Shown: one piece after another, positions 8,684 through 17,786 of the stretch
Layout of the letters: the number at the start of each line of letters is the position of its first letter
How positions within the stretch are numbered: position 1 is the stretch's first letter
Assembly (NCBI RefSeq): GCF_900182705.1
Contig: NZ_FXTP01000006.1
Coordinates: 181,972 to 245,971, forward strand
DNA from: Gracilimonas mengyeensis
GTDB taxonomy: Bacteria > Bacteroidota > Rhodothermia > Balneolales > Balneolaceae
Length of the DNA: 64,000 nucleotides
Direction: 5' to 3'
Notes under the pieces: model-generated
The model's database searches: none
Told to the model about the DNA's origin: nothing
What the model saw: the letters and a program-made list of their open reading frames with translations, nothing else
Program-made: the position numbers and the translations under genes

Positions 8684-9745
8684 ATGGAGAAAGTAATAGC
8701 AGGAATACAACAAATAGGCATTGGTATACCGGATGTGCATAAGGCTACAGACTGGTATCGGCGGCATTTTGGGATGGATATTAAAGTATTTGAGGATGAA
8801 GCTACAGCCGAGCTGATGCTCCCGTACACCGGTGGTAAACCACACGACCGCACAGCCATACTTACCTTGAATATGAAAGGCGGAGGCGGTTTTGAAATCT
8901 GGCAATACACCAGCCGTACCCCACAGCCAGCTGATTTTGACCTGATGATGGGAGACTTGGGTATCAATTGCGGAAAAATTAAATCCATCAATGTGCCGGG
9001 CACTTATGACGAGATGGAAGCAGCTGATGTTGAAATCCTGACACCGCTTGAGAAAAATCCTGCAGGAGAATACACCTTTTTTGTTAAAGATCTCTATGGC
9101 AACATCTGGCAGGTGGTGAAGGGCCGGGAGTTTTTCCGTGAGAAGACACCGGCCTCCACCGGTGGCGTTGTAGGAGCTGTTATTGGATCCACGGATATTG
9201 ATGAGGCTCGCAAACTATACTCGGATGTGCTGGGCTACGACGAAGTGGTGTATGATGAAACCGGAAAGTTTAGCGATATGAAGGGACTGCCTGGCGGCGA
9301 GCACACATTCAGAAGGGTGCTGCTGCGCCATTCCAAACCAAGGCAGGGTGGTTTTAGCCCCATGTTTGGTCCTACAGAAATTGAACTGATTGACGTTAAG
9401 GCGCGGACTCCGCGGAAGATCTTTAAAGATCGCTACTGGGGCGACCTGGGTTTTATTCACCTTTGCTTTGATGTGCAGGGTATGGATGCTCTGGAAAAAG
9501 AGCTGGAGGCAAAAGGTTTCCCTTTCACGGTAGATTCTGCCAACAGTTTTGATATGGGCGAAGCTGCCGGACGTTTTACTTATGTGGAAGATCCTGACGG
9601 CACTCTCATTGAATTTGTGGAAACACATAAAGTGCCGATCATCAAAAAGATTGGCTGGTACATTGATATGACCAAGCGCGATCCCAAAAAGAACCTGCCA
9701 AACTGGATGATCGGGGCCCTGCGCTTCAGCCGGATGAAGGACTAA
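8684..9745 (+). CDS. Two-domain VOC family (glyoxalase/dioxygenase-like) protein
   Basis: A 353-residue protein with two vicinal-oxygen-chelate modules. The first starts at GIQQIGIGIPDVHKATDWY (about 6-24) and runs to YGNIWQVV; the second starts near VVGAVIGSTDIDEARKLYSDVLGY (about 163) and ends at EDPDGTLIEFVE. VOC enzymes bind a divalent metal and act as lyases, dioxygenases or isomerases. Candidate metal ligands include His in GFIHLCFDV and Glu in LIEFVE. The substrate cannot be told from sequence. It is single-copy here, followed by a hairpin of GTGATATGG-type repeats. Confidence 0.8.
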   Translation: MEKVIAGIQQIGIGIPDVHKATDWYRRHFGMDIKVFEDEATAELMLPYTGGKPHDRTAILTLNMKGGGGFEIWQYTSRTPQPADFDLMMGDLGINCGKIKSINVPGTYDEMEAADVEILTPLEKNPAGEYTFFVKDLYGNIWQVVKGREFFREKTPASTGGVVGAVIGSTDIDEARKLYSDVLGYDEVVYDETGKFSDMKGLPGGEHTFRRVLLRHSKPRQGGFSPMFGPTEIELIDVKARTPRKIFKDRYWGDLGFIHLCFDVQGMDALEKELEAKGFPFTVDSANSFDMGEAAGRFTYVEDPDGTLIEFVETHKVPIIKKIGWYIDMTKRDPKKNLPNWMIGALRFSRMKD

Positions 9746-9750
9746 ATGTT

Positions 9751-9838
9751 AGGGTGATTAGGTGATATGGTAATATGGTGTGAATGAGAGCTCGGTTGCA
9801 GAAGAAGACTATATCACTAAATCACCATATCACCCTTT
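9751..9838. repeat. Iterated-motif hairpin after VOC gene
   Basis: Immediately after the VOC stop, GTGAT-rich iterated units form the left arm, and their reverse complement forms the right arm. GGTGATATGGT (9761-9771) pairs perfectly with ACCATATCACC (9824-9834) around a loop of about 52 nt. It lies between convergent genes and may end transcription, but it lacks a T-run. Confidence 0.5.
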
Positions 9839-9895
9839 CCTTAAAAAATATAGAAGTGGTAGAAAGGTCAGGGGAGTTGTCAAAGCAAACTCAGT

Positions 9896-10411
9896 TTAAT
9901 ACTCAGAAGACTCCAAAGGTGTGCCGCCTTCGAGTTCATCTTCATTTTCGAAAGGACGCTCCACCAGGTAGGCTTGTCCGGCTGCAGAATCGTAAGCTAC
10001 CTGATAGCGAAGGTTTTCTTTATAAAACTCCAGCATACCGAAGAGCTGGTTGTCTTTAATACTCAGCGTAGCGAGACCCGTTTCGCGATCTTCGATATTT
10101 GCTGTAATAGAAACCACAGTGGGCAACGTGTTACGAACCGAGCGAATCTTTAGCGTGTAGGTTTCATTGCGAATAGTATTGGTTATATTCATCGAATCAC
10201 CCTGCGATAGCTCGTTTAAGGAAGAAATAGGAACATTTGTTTTTATGTATTCCTTTTGTTGGGTGAGGGTAGGTTGGCTGGGGGCCTCAATCGGGGCTGA
10301 ATCAGCGTTGGGCTTTTCTGAGGTTTTATTATCACTGGGCCCACAGCCAATGGCAACAATGCAAATCAGAAAGAGTGAAAGAGAAGTATGTAAAAAGTTG
10401 GGGAATTTCAT
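9896..10411 (-). CDS. Lipoprotein, hypothetical
   Basis: A 171-residue protein with a lipoprotein signal: hydrophobic helix then VAIGC at about residue 23, followed by a low-complexity Ser/Pro/Ala/Thr linker (about 25-50). The mature domain is beta-rich with FENEDELEGG near its acidic C-terminus, and no family was recognised. It begins one base after the stop of the metalloprotease gene (10413-13175), so the two are surely co-transcribed. The segment TLKIRSVRNTLPTVVSITAN resembles the N-terminal part of that protease (FVVTRHTEYLPGTVSIIARK), suggesting a partner or propeptide-like relation. Confidence 0.7.
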   Translation of the reverse strand: MKFPNFLHTSLSLFLICIVAIGCGPSDNKTSEKPNADSAPIEAPSQPTLTQQKEYIKTNVPISSLNELSQGDSMNITNTIRNETYTLKIRSVRNTLPTVVSITANIEDRETGLATLSIKDNQLFGMLEFYKENLRYQVAYDSAAGQAYLVERPFENEDELEGGTPLESSEY

Positions 10412-10412
10412 T

Positions 10413-13175
10413 TTACTTAATTAAAACCATTTGGCGGGTTACAGTTTGGTTGGGCGTGTTCAGGCGGTACATGTAGATTCCGCTGGCAAGATTGGCTCCG
10501 TCAAAGTTTACGCGGTGCTGTCCGGCGTTTTGTCGCTCATTTACCAGCGTAGCTACTTTCCGTCCCGCCATATCAAATACTTCCAGCTGTACGTCACTGC
10601 TGACAGCCAACTGGTAACTAATTACCGTGGTAGGATTGAATGGGTTGGGGTAATTCTGATTTAACTCAAATTTTTGTGGACGTTCCTCCAGTTCGCTGGA
10701 TACCGTATTATTGACTGTCAGCTGTACCGGTACCTCTATCAGCGGGTTGATGGGATCGTTAGTGGCAACGGTCATTAGCGTTTCATACGTGCCGGCTGAA
10801 ACGCCTCGTGTATTGAAATTCAGATTGATGGAAGAACTTCCATTTTCACCCGTAATGCCGGATGGATCAGGCACTGAAAGCCATTCCGTTGGCGCATTAA
10901 GGCGGCGTATTTCGATATCGTCTATATTCATATAGGTACCTGCAACTGAATTACGGTGCAGGACCTGCATTTCACCTGGGGTTTTACCGTTAAGATAGCT
11001 GGCGGTGTAAAAACGGGAGCCATTCAGGAAATACTCGATTTGTTCTTCATCGGCATTATATAGAATGCGAAGCGTATGGTAGCGTCCGCTTGTGGGGTTG
11101 GCCGAACCATTAGATAGCCAAGTCAAAGCTCCTGTTTCGTCCAAATCTGCAGCAAAAAGGGTGTACCCAAAATCACTGTTTGAAATAATGACACCACTTG
11201 AAAAATTGCCAGTCTGACCATCCATAAGATAGAAGTCAAAAGTTTCGTTGATGTAGCCGGTGCCGCCAATTTCAAAGTTGATGATGACTTCGTAGTTACC
11301 GAATGGCTGGTATCCAAAGAAAGGGGCTGAAACAAACTGAATGGACGGGACTTCCTCACCGTCATTGTTGGTATAGGTATTCCCGTCGTATTCGAGGCGT
11401 AAATGCTGATTGCCGGAATTGGCGTTGGCAGATGAAATAAGAAATTCAGAGTTGTTGCCCAACCGCCAGTCGCTGATGGCACTATAGCTGCCGGGGGCAA
11501 ATCCCTCACTGCCTTCAAAAGAGGTTTCATAAATCACTTCTTCCTGCCGCTGGCTGCTTTTGGCTGAGCCTGCAAAGGGGGCGAGGTTGGCAGGATATCT
11601 AACAGGGTCTTGTAACTCAGCAGGTTCCGTACTTACCAGCTTTTGGCCGCTGGACTTTGCTTTTTGTTTGCTAAGAATGTTGCCAGGGAAATCAAAATCT
11701 ACTTCCCACATCAGGTTGCTGGCCCCGCTGTTTGAGAGATTATAGACCACAGTAAAATCATCTTCCCGGTTTAAGGTTAGGGCGATTTCATCGGTAGATG
11801 TTTGTGCCACCGGGGGATCTACCACAGAGAGTTGGTAATTGGCAACGGTGCGCTTGATTTGTGCCATGCTAAGCGCGTTATTTTCCGGTGTGATATTGTT
11901 GTTAGTGCCCAAGGTAACGCCTTCCCACTCTAAATCGGGACTGGAGAAAATAGGAACCTCTTCAAGTCTGATATTATCGGCACTGTTGCGATATGCCATG
12001 ATAGTGTGTATGCCTGCGTCTTTATCCTGATATCCTACTGAATAATGAAATAAACCGCCGGTGGTATCCGCTGCTGATTCGCGCTGTGTACGGGCATGAG
12101 AATTGCCCATGTTATGACCGATTTCATGAATCAGTGTGTATCCCGTAGCAATTTGTTGTACACGGTTTACACTGAATCCACGGACCGGATCCCCACTTGT
12201 GCTACCCAGGCGCCAGCCTAAACCACCAACATCCCAAATTTGAGCAATCATAGCTACTAAGTCGGCTCCGTATTCCTGCCGTAAATCGTGTACCTCTTCC
12301 AGATATCCGTCATAGCCCTCGTCCGAACCATAAACGGGATTGTCAGGGTTTTGGGTGAGTCGCTTCAGTAATTCATTAGATTCCACACCGTCGTTAATTT
12401 CATCGTAACTGGTTTTGTATACATGAACCAGGCGCAGCTCAATGCCCAGCTGGCTGTTATCAAGGGCAGTCTGAGACCGATTCATAGCCTGAGAAAGGAT
12501 AACATCAATGCTACCAAAGCTGGAAGAATCTGAAGCCCAGCTTGCGGCATTATTGGTATACACCAGCATCAGGTCAATGGTGGTGCTGTCTTCAATAGAT
12601 GAAGTTAATGAAGAAGGTTTGTATTGATAGGTGCTACCGGAAGTTTTAGCCCAGGATCTTTTTTGATCAGGACGATCCGGCCAGGCCACAAATTCATGCT
12701 CCCTGCCATACAGTCCGCAGGATAATTCTTTTTCTTGCGCTACCTTGCCCCGGCTTAGATAGTGCTGGCCAGCTTGTGCATCAAAAGAAATGGAGACAGA
12801 GCGGTGGTTTTCGGTATGGTAATTACCCAAGAGGCGCCCGTTGGCATAGGTTGCCGTAAATACGCGGTTGTTTCCGTCGGCCTTACGGGCAATGATGGAG
12901 ACCGTGCCGGGCAGGTATTCCGTGTGGCGTGTAACGACAAAACGGGTGGGTTCATCTTCTCCGGTGTCAAAAGTAAACTCAGCCCCTTTCTTAAATTCGG
13001 GATTGGAAAAAACATTTCCGTTCAGCTTAAAAAACTGTCGATCTGTTTTTGCGGCCAGGGAATTAGTTTCGGGTTGAAGGGTATTGAGCTGGAAAACCTG
13101 CTGCTGAGCAATTGTTGGAGTAGCTGTGCTCAAAAAAACAGCGATAATTAACAAGCAGAATGTAATATTCCTCAT
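10413..13175 (-). CDS. Secreted zinc metalloprotease with T9SS sorting domain
   Basis: A 920-residue secreted protease. Order: signal peptide (cleavage near TIAQ, residue 24); propeptide-like region to about 190; a reprolysin-like metzincin domain with HEIGHNMGNSH at 350-360 (zinc His350, His354, His360; catalytic Glu351) and a Met-turn at Met393 (TIMAYR); a beta-sandwich region at about 540-740 with lectin-like features; and a C-terminal T9SS type A sorting domain (last about 85 residues, NQNYPNPFNPTT to MVLIK). It is exported to the periplasm by Sec, then passes the outer membrane by T9SS with removal of the C-terminal domain. A role in extracellular protein breakdown is likely. It forms an operon with the lipoprotein at 9896-10411. 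Confidence 0.92.
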   Translation of the reverse strand: MRNITFCLLIIAVFLSTATPTIAQQQVFQLNTLQPETNSLAAKTDRQFFKLNGNVFSNPEFKKGAEFTFDTGEDEPTRFVVTRHTEYLPGTVSIIARKADGNNRVFTATYANGRLLGNYHTENHRSVSISFDAQAGQHYLSRGKVAQEKELSCGLYGREHEFVAWPDRPDQKRSWAKTSGSTYQYKPSSLTSSIEDSTTIDLMLVYTNNAASWASDSSSFGSIDVILSQAMNRSQTALDNSQLGIELRLVHVYKTSYDEINDGVESNELLKRLTQNPDNPVYGSDEGYDGYLEEVHDLRQEYGADLVAMIAQIWDVGGLGWRLGSTSGDPVRGFSVNRVQQIATGYTLIHEIGHNMGNSHARTQRESAADTTGGLFHYSVGYQDKDAGIHTIMAYRNSADNIRLEEVPIFSSPDLEWEGVTLGTNNNITPENNALSMAQIKRTVANYQLSVVDPPVAQTSTDEIALTLNREDDFTVVYNLSNSGASNLMWEVDFDFPGNILSKQKAKSSGQKLVSTEPAELQDPVRYPANLAPFAGSAKSSQRQEEVIYETSFEGSEGFAPGSYSAISDWRLGNNSEFLISSANANSGNQHLRLEYDGNTYTNNDGEEVPSIQFVSAPFFGYQPFGNYEVIINFEIGGTGYINETFDFYLMDGQTGNFSSGVIISNSDFGYTLFAADLDETGALTWLSNGSANPTSGRYHTLRILYNADEEQIEYFLNGSRFYTASYLNGKTPGEMQVLHRNSVAGTYMNIDDIEIRRLNAPTEWLSVPDPSGITGENGSSSINLNFNTRGVSAGTYETLMTVATNDPINPLIEVPVQLTVNNTVSSELEERPQKFELNQNYPNPFNPTTVISYQLAVSSDVQLEVFDMAGRKVATLVNERQNAGQHRVNFDGANLASGIYMYRLNTPNQTVTRQMVLIK

Positions 13176-13351
13176 AGCATCTCTTTTGGTTTATATAAAA
13201 AAAGTAGATCCTGAGTTATTTTTCAGGAAAGCGGACTCCTAAGGCTTTAACCATAGTACATCAAAAAAATTAAATAAACGACCCCTGTTAAAGGCGGTTA
13301 ATCTAACAATACTTTAATATCCGGCATTCCTCAAACGAAACATCCTGGCTT

Positions 13352-14485
13352 TTATGCGAAACGGTCCGCCAGCCGGTTGATCAGGTAACCGCTTTCCTCA
13401 AGTGCCTGGGTCGCAAACTTTCCGAAGAAATCGGTTACACCTTCAAACTCTTTCACAAAACCCTCGCGGTCGTTTTCTTCAACCAGTTCTGCGAGTTTTT
13501 TATGGTGATTGAAGAACTTCAGGAGCAAATCCCGGCGCTCTTTATTGGCGAAAACAATGTCGGCGTAGAGCTCGGCATCCTGGGCAAAAATCCGGCCGGT
13601 CATCATCAGTTCAGCGCGATAGATGGGAGAGGAGTAGTCCAGCATGTCCGTTGGCTTCAGGTCGTATTCCTCCATAAAGGAACCGTGCAGCAGGGCTACA
13701 AAGTGTCGCAAACCCTGAACCAGGTGCATCACGTGATCGTGTTTTTTAGGATCGGCTTCAATGACGCGCATACCCCAAAGCCGGCATTGTTCTACAAACC
13801 ACAGCGCATGTTCGCCGCCGCGCGCATCACAAAAGACCATCAGCTGCTTGGAAAGGTTTTGTACATCGGGCCCATGCATGGGGTGAAGCCCAACAACGGG
13901 GCCATTGTGTGCCTTCAGCATTGCTTCAATAGGCGCAGATTTATTACTGGTGAAATCCGCCAAAATCGTTTCTTTTTTGAGGCGCCCGCTCAACCGCTCA
14001 ATCACCGCTTCAGTAACTTTGATGGGTACCGTCACAATTACCATGTCCAGTTTTGGCTGCAACTCTTCTAGCTCATACCAGTTACTTTTATCAATGGAAT
14101 AGGTGTGATGCCCCGTTTGGCTGGCAATGCGCTTGTACAGGCTACCCATGCCACCTTCACCGCCAATAAATAAAATATGCTTAGGCTCTTTGGTAGCAAT
14201 GGGAAATTTTTCCTGCGACTGCGTAGCGCGGGAGGCTGTCATAATCATGCGCAGAAAATCTTCGGCCCAGTCGGGATCAATACCCTTGGACTTGGCGAGC
14301 TCTTTAAAAGCTTTGGATTTTTCTTCCTCACGCTTCGGTACAAAAACCGGTAGCTGGTTTTCCACTTTTGTTTTGATGACATCCCGCACAATTTCACCCC
14401 GCTCGGCCAGCAGGTCCAGGATGTGTTCATCAATTTCGTCAATGCGTTTGCGGGGCGATTCTAAATCTTTATGTCGGTGAGACAT
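13352..14485 (-). CDS. tyrA: Bifunctional chorismate mutase / prephenate dehydrogenase (T-protein)
   Basis: A 377-residue protein with an N-terminal AroQ-type chorismate mutase (about 5-95; RKRIDEIDEHILDLLAERG) fused to a prephenate dehydrogenase (about 105-377). The dehydrogenase has the NAD-binding turn IGGEGGMGSLY, the HPMHGPDV segment, CRLWG and the SSPIYRAELMMTGRIFAQD block. All match the enterobacterial TyrA T-protein closely in order and length. It turns chorismate to prephenate and then to 4-hydroxyphenylpyruvate for tyrosine. This CM-first layout is best known in gamma-proteobacteria, so transfer is possible. It diverges from uvrB across a repeat-bearing gap. Confidence 0.93.
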   Translation of the reverse strand: MSHRHKDLESPRKRIDEIDEHILDLLAERGEIVRDVIKTKVENQLPVFVPKREEEKSKAFKELAKSKGIDPDWAEDFLRMIMTASRATQSQEKFPIATKEPKHILFIGGEGGMGSLYKRIASQTGHHTYSIDKSNWYELEELQPKLDMVIVTVPIKVTEAVIERLSGRLKKETILADFTSNKSAPIEAMLKAHNGPVVGLHPMHGPDVQNLSKQLMVFCDARGGEHALWFVEQCRLWGMRVIEADPKKHDHVMHLVQGLRHFVALLHGSFMEEYDLKPTDMLDYSSPIYRAELMMTGRIFAQDAELYADIVFANKERRDLLLKFFNHHKKLAELVEENDREGFVKEFEGVTDFFGKFATQALEESGYLINRLADRFA

Positions 14486-14553
14486 TTGGTATCTTTTTGT
14501 TTGGCCACTAATGAAGCACTAATTTTCGTTGCTCGTTGCTAAAGTGCCTGCCG

Positions 14554-14602
14554 CAAGCGTCTCGCTTGTGGCAAACAATGATTGGTCCAAGCGAGACGCT
14601 TG
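14554..14602. repeat. Pair of inverted CAAGCG palindromes
   Basis: CAAGCG-TCT-CGCTTG (14554-14568) and its reverse complement CAAGCG-AGA-CGCTTG (14588-14602) lie 19 nt apart in the 298-bp tyrA-uvrB gap. A third copy is at 28471-28485 before the SAM hydrolase end. Each can form a small hairpin, and the pair can form a larger one. The rest of the gap holds degenerate repeats and the promoter region for uvrB; no gene is seen. Confidence 0.5.
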
Positions 14603-14783
14603 AACCAGTCTATTCGGATTGAATAAGACAGTATTTTGAGTTACCAGCATCGAACATCCAGCAACTAGGTTCCAACATGGAATGATATCTCAGCCTTCAC
14701 GTTTTAGTGTTTCCGTGGCAATTAAATTATCGAATTTACGGTTTCCTAAGTTACGTTACAGTTTGTACCTTTAAAAGCTGTTT

Positions 14784-16835
14784 ATGGCTCAATTTAAACT
14801 TCATTCTCCTTACGAACCTGCAGGCGACCAGCCTAAAGCGATTGCTGAACTCACAGAGGGCATTCGTGCGGGCGATCGGTATCAAACCCTGCTTGGTATA
14901 ACCGGCTCGGGTAAAACGCGCACGGTAGCCAATACCATAGAAAATGTGCAAAAGCCCACGCTGGTGATGAGCCACAACAAAACGCTGGCTGCACAGCTGT
15001 ACCGCGAGCTTAGCGACTTCTTCCCGGAAAACAGGGTAGAATTTTTTATCTCCTATTATGATTACTACCAGCCGGAAGCCTACATCTCCACACAGGACAA
15101 GTACATTGAAAAGGATTTATCCATCAACGATGAGATTCAGCGACTGCGGCTCAGAGCCACCAGTTCACTGCTTTCCGGCCGGCGCGATGTGATTATTGTC
15201 TCTTCGGTGAGTTGTATTTACGGTATCGGTTCGCCCTCGGAATACGAGAAGCTCATTTTGAACCTGGAAGTAGGGCAGGAGATTCCACGTAATACCATTT
15301 TGTATGATCTGGTGGATTTGCACTACAATCGCAACGACCTGGATTTTAAACGCGGTACGTTCAGGGTGCGGGGTGATGTGATTGACGTGTATCCCGCTTA
15401 TTCTGATGAGGGGTTGCGGATCACTCAATGGGGCGATGAAATTGAATCGCTGCAGCTGTTTGATGTGAACGACGGCACCATCATCGAAAATGTGAACGAA
15501 TTTCGGGTGTACCCGGCCTCGCACTATGTGACCTCCAAATCACGGTTGGATACGGCTATTGATCAAATCCGGGAAGAGCTGGAGTGGCGTAAAAAGATTC
15601 TCATTGATGAAGAGAAGTTCTTGGAGGCCAAGCGCATTGAGCAGCGCACGTTGTTTGATATCGAGATGATTCAGGAAATCGGCTATTGTTCCGGTATTGA
15701 GAATTATTCTCGCTACCTGAGTGCACGAAAACCCGGGGAGCGCCCGTACTGTCTTTTTGATTATTTCCCGGATGACTTCATGCTGGTGATTGATGAGAGC
15801 CACCAGACCATCCCCCAAATAAATGCTATGTACGGCGGCGACCGCTCCCGAAAGATGGAGCTGGTGGAACACGGATTCCGTTTGCCCTCTGCGCTGGATA
15901 ACCGTCCGCTTACTTTTGAAGAATGGGAAGGGCTGGTAAAACAGGCCATTTTTGTAAGTGCCACGCCCAGTGATTACGAACTGGAGAAATCCGGCGGGGT
16001 GTACACCGAACAGATTATCCGCCCAACCGGATTGATGGAGCCCGAAATTGAAGTACGTCCATTGGATAATCAGGTAGATGACCTGTTGGGTGAAATCCGT
16101 GAAAAAATTGAGAAAAACGAGCGAGTGTTGGTTATTACACTTACCAAGCGCCTGAGTGAGGAATTGAGTGCATATCTCAAGAATCTCAACATCAGTGCGG
16201 CCTATATGCACAGTGAGTTAAGTGCCCTTGAAAGAATCGAAGTTTTGTATAAATTCCGGCGCGGCGATTTTGACGTGCTGGTTGGGATCAACTTGTTGCG
16301 TGAGGGAATTGATATTCCCGAACTTAGCCTGGTGGCCATCATGGATGCCGACAAGGAAGGTTTCCTGCGCTCCGAGACGTCGCTGTTCCAGATTGTAGGA
16401 CGAGCGGCACGGAATGTAGGCGGTAAAGCCATCCTGTATGCGGATAAGATAACCGACAGCATTCAAAAGGTGGTGGATGAAACACGCCGTCGCCGTAAAA
16501 TTCAGGAAGAATATAATAAGGAACACGGCATCACTCCGGAAACTATCAAGAAGGAGTTGAAGCCGCTGGTTGATCCAAGCCTGATTTCGAGTCAAAGCTT
16601 TGATTTTGCCAAGAAAGATGAAGAGCCGGAAGATGATGCTCTCGAGGTGATCAAAGTGGCGGAAGAAGGCATACAATACAAGGCGAGTCCGGCCATGAAG
16701 GAAGTGACCTTCGAGAACAAGGACGAGTTGCTTGAGCATTTGCGGGAAACCATGCATCAGGCGGCGAAAAATATGGAGTTTGAGGAAGCGGCCCGCATCC
16801 GCGACCAGATAGCAAAACTGGAAGACGAACTATAG
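14784..16835 (+). CDS. uvrB: Excinuclease ABC subunit B
   Basis: A 683-residue protein of normal UvrB length. It has the Walker A motif GITGSGKT (38-45), the beta-hairpin region SYYDYYQPEAYI, the DEAD-like VIDESH, superfamily-2 helicase motifs VGINLLREGIDIPE and QIVGRAARN, and a C-terminal UVR domain (about 645-680) that contacts UvrC. UvrB verifies DNA damage delivered by UvrA and then loads UvrC for dual incision in nucleotide excision repair. It is followed after 74 bases, including a 14-bp-stem hairpin, by a methyltransferase gene in the same direction. Confidence 0.98.
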   Translation: MAQFKLHSPYEPAGDQPKAIAELTEGIRAGDRYQTLLGITGSGKTRTVANTIENVQKPTLVMSHNKTLAAQLYRELSDFFPENRVEFFISYYDYYQPEAYISTQDKYIEKDLSINDEIQRLRLRATSSLLSGRRDVIIVSSVSCIYGIGSPSEYEKLILNLEVGQEIPRNTILYDLVDLHYNRNDLDFKRGTFRVRGDVIDVYPAYSDEGLRITQWGDEIESLQLFDVNDGTIIENVNEFRVYPASHYVTSKSRLDTAIDQIREELEWRKKILIDEEKFLEAKRIEQRTLFDIEMIQEIGYCSGIENYSRYLSARKPGERPYCLFDYFPDDFMLVIDESHQTIPQINAMYGGDRSRKMELVEHGFRLPSALDNRPLTFEEWEGLVKQAIFVSATPSDYELEKSGGVYTEQIIRPTGLMEPEIEVRPLDNQVDDLLGEIREKIEKNERVLVITLTKRLSEELSAYLKNLNISAAYMHSELSALERIEVLYKFRRGDFDVLVGINLLREGIDIPELSLVAIMDADKEGFLRSETSLFQIVGRAARNVGGKAILYADKITDSIQKVVDETRRRRKIQEEYNKEHGITPETIKKELKPLVDPSLISSQSFDFAKKDEEPEDDALEVIKVAEEGIQYKASPAMKEVTFENKDELLEHLRETMHQAAKNMEFEEAARIRDQIAKLEDEL

Positions 16836-16840
16836 TTAGT

Positions 16841-16888
16841 TAATGGTTAATGGTTATTTGTTATAGGCAAATGCACCATTAACCATTA
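16841..16888. terminator. Iterated TTAATGG hairpin after uvrB
   Basis: TAATGGTTAATGGT (16841-16854) pairs perfectly over 14 bp with ACCATTAACCATTA (16875-16888), starting 6 bases after the uvrB stop. Both arms are tandem ATGGTTA-type units. There is no T-run, so it is either a weak terminator or mRNA-end structure, or simply a repeat. Similar gene-end hairpins with other motifs occur at 9751 and 57785. Confidence 0.45.
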
Positions 16889-16909
16889 CACCATTAATCC
16901 ATTTACTAC

Positions 16910-17482
16910 ATGAAAGGTACTATTGAGTTTTTGAAATCATTTGCCACCGACCGAGATGTGGCTTCTATCACCCCATCTTCAAAATATTGCGTTCGCAAAT
17001 TATCTGAGCATATCAACTTTTCCACTACCGATGTGATTGTGGAATATGGCGGCGGCACCGGCGTTTTTACCAAGCACTTTCTCAAAAAGATGCGGCCGGA
17101 TGCCCGGTTATTTGTTTTTGAAACCAATGATAATTTCTACGACCTGTTAAACAGTATCGACGACGACCGGCTCACTGTTTTCCACCAAACCGTGGAAGAC
17201 CTTCTGGAACTGCTGCCCGCTGATGTGGTTGGAAGTGTAGACCACGTGGTTTCCGGTATCCCCTTTTCTTTTTTCGACTGGGAAATGAAAATAGATATCC
17301 TTTCAAAAACAAGGGAAGCTCTACGCCCTGAAGGTTCCTTCCTGGCTTATCAAACCTCGGGACATTTAAAAGATCCTCTGCAGGAAGCCTTTGGCAATTT
17401 CACCACCGAATTCTGTTGGAAGAACATCCCGCCTTATTTTATTTATGATGCGGTGAATAGGGTGAATGGGGCTTCATCCTGA
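16910..17482 (+). CDS. Class I SAM-dependent methyltransferase (phospholipid N-methyltransferase-like)
   Basis: A 190-residue protein with a Rossmann-type methyltransferase fold. Motif I is VEYGGGTGVFT (about 45-55), followed by an acidic strand end at FVFETND, and motif IV-like VSGIPFSFFD. The layout, the absence of extra domains and the N-terminal ITPSS segment resemble PmtA-like phospholipid N-methyltransferases and KsgA-like enzymes. The substrate is not certain. It follows uvrB in the same direction but is separated by a strong hairpin. Confidence 0.75.
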   Translation: MKGTIEFLKSFATDRDVASITPSSKYCVRKLSEHINFSTTDVIVEYGGGTGVFTKHFLKKMRPDARLFVFETNDNFYDLLNSIDDDRLTVFHQTVEDLLELLPADVVGSVDHVVSGIPFSFFDWEMKIDILSKTREALRPEGSFLAYQTSGHLKDPLQEAFGNFTTEFCWKNIPPYFIYDAVNRVNGASS

Positions 17483-17786
17483 TACTAAATTTTACCCTTC
17501 GCTATTCGCACCCTCTTTGTCTGTCATTTCGATAAAGATGAGAAAAAGTCAAATAGCTCCGGCCTTCAGGCCGGTGGACAGGAAAGCCAGTTCGAAAACC
17601 CGAGCTTAGGTTATATGTAAAGTCCGAGTGTATGTCGAGGGTTGCGAATCGATGTCCATTAGGAGTTCATCGCCAAAACTTGGAACGCTATATAAGCTAT
17701 CGATTGGTTAGAAGCCCTTGGCTACACAACCCCTTTCTGTCTTTCCCTTCCGAGGATTCGGGACATGGGATAGGACTCTATTAAAC
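17483..17786. repeat. 304-bp gene-free stretch with hairpins
   Basis: It contains the hairpin CCGGCC-TTCA-GGCCGG (17559-17574), then a unit beginning ACCCGAG and ending CGAGGGTTG (17600-17646) that recurs diverged at 19178-19226, then GAGGATTCGGGACA-type text at 17752-17780 resembling 18946-18976. It separates convergent genes. No coding frame is credible. Confidence 0.45.

Noticed and set aside
9784..10059. 91-codon plus frame after the VOC gene
   Set aside because: Begins within an iterated-motif hairpin and overlaps the lipoprotein gene in antisense.
13502..14071. 189-codon plus frame inside tyrA
   Set aside because: Shadow of the well-conserved TyrA frame on the other strand.
15540..16211. 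223-codon minus frame inside uvrB
   Set aside because: Shadow of uvrB; low-complexity aromatic composition and no motif.
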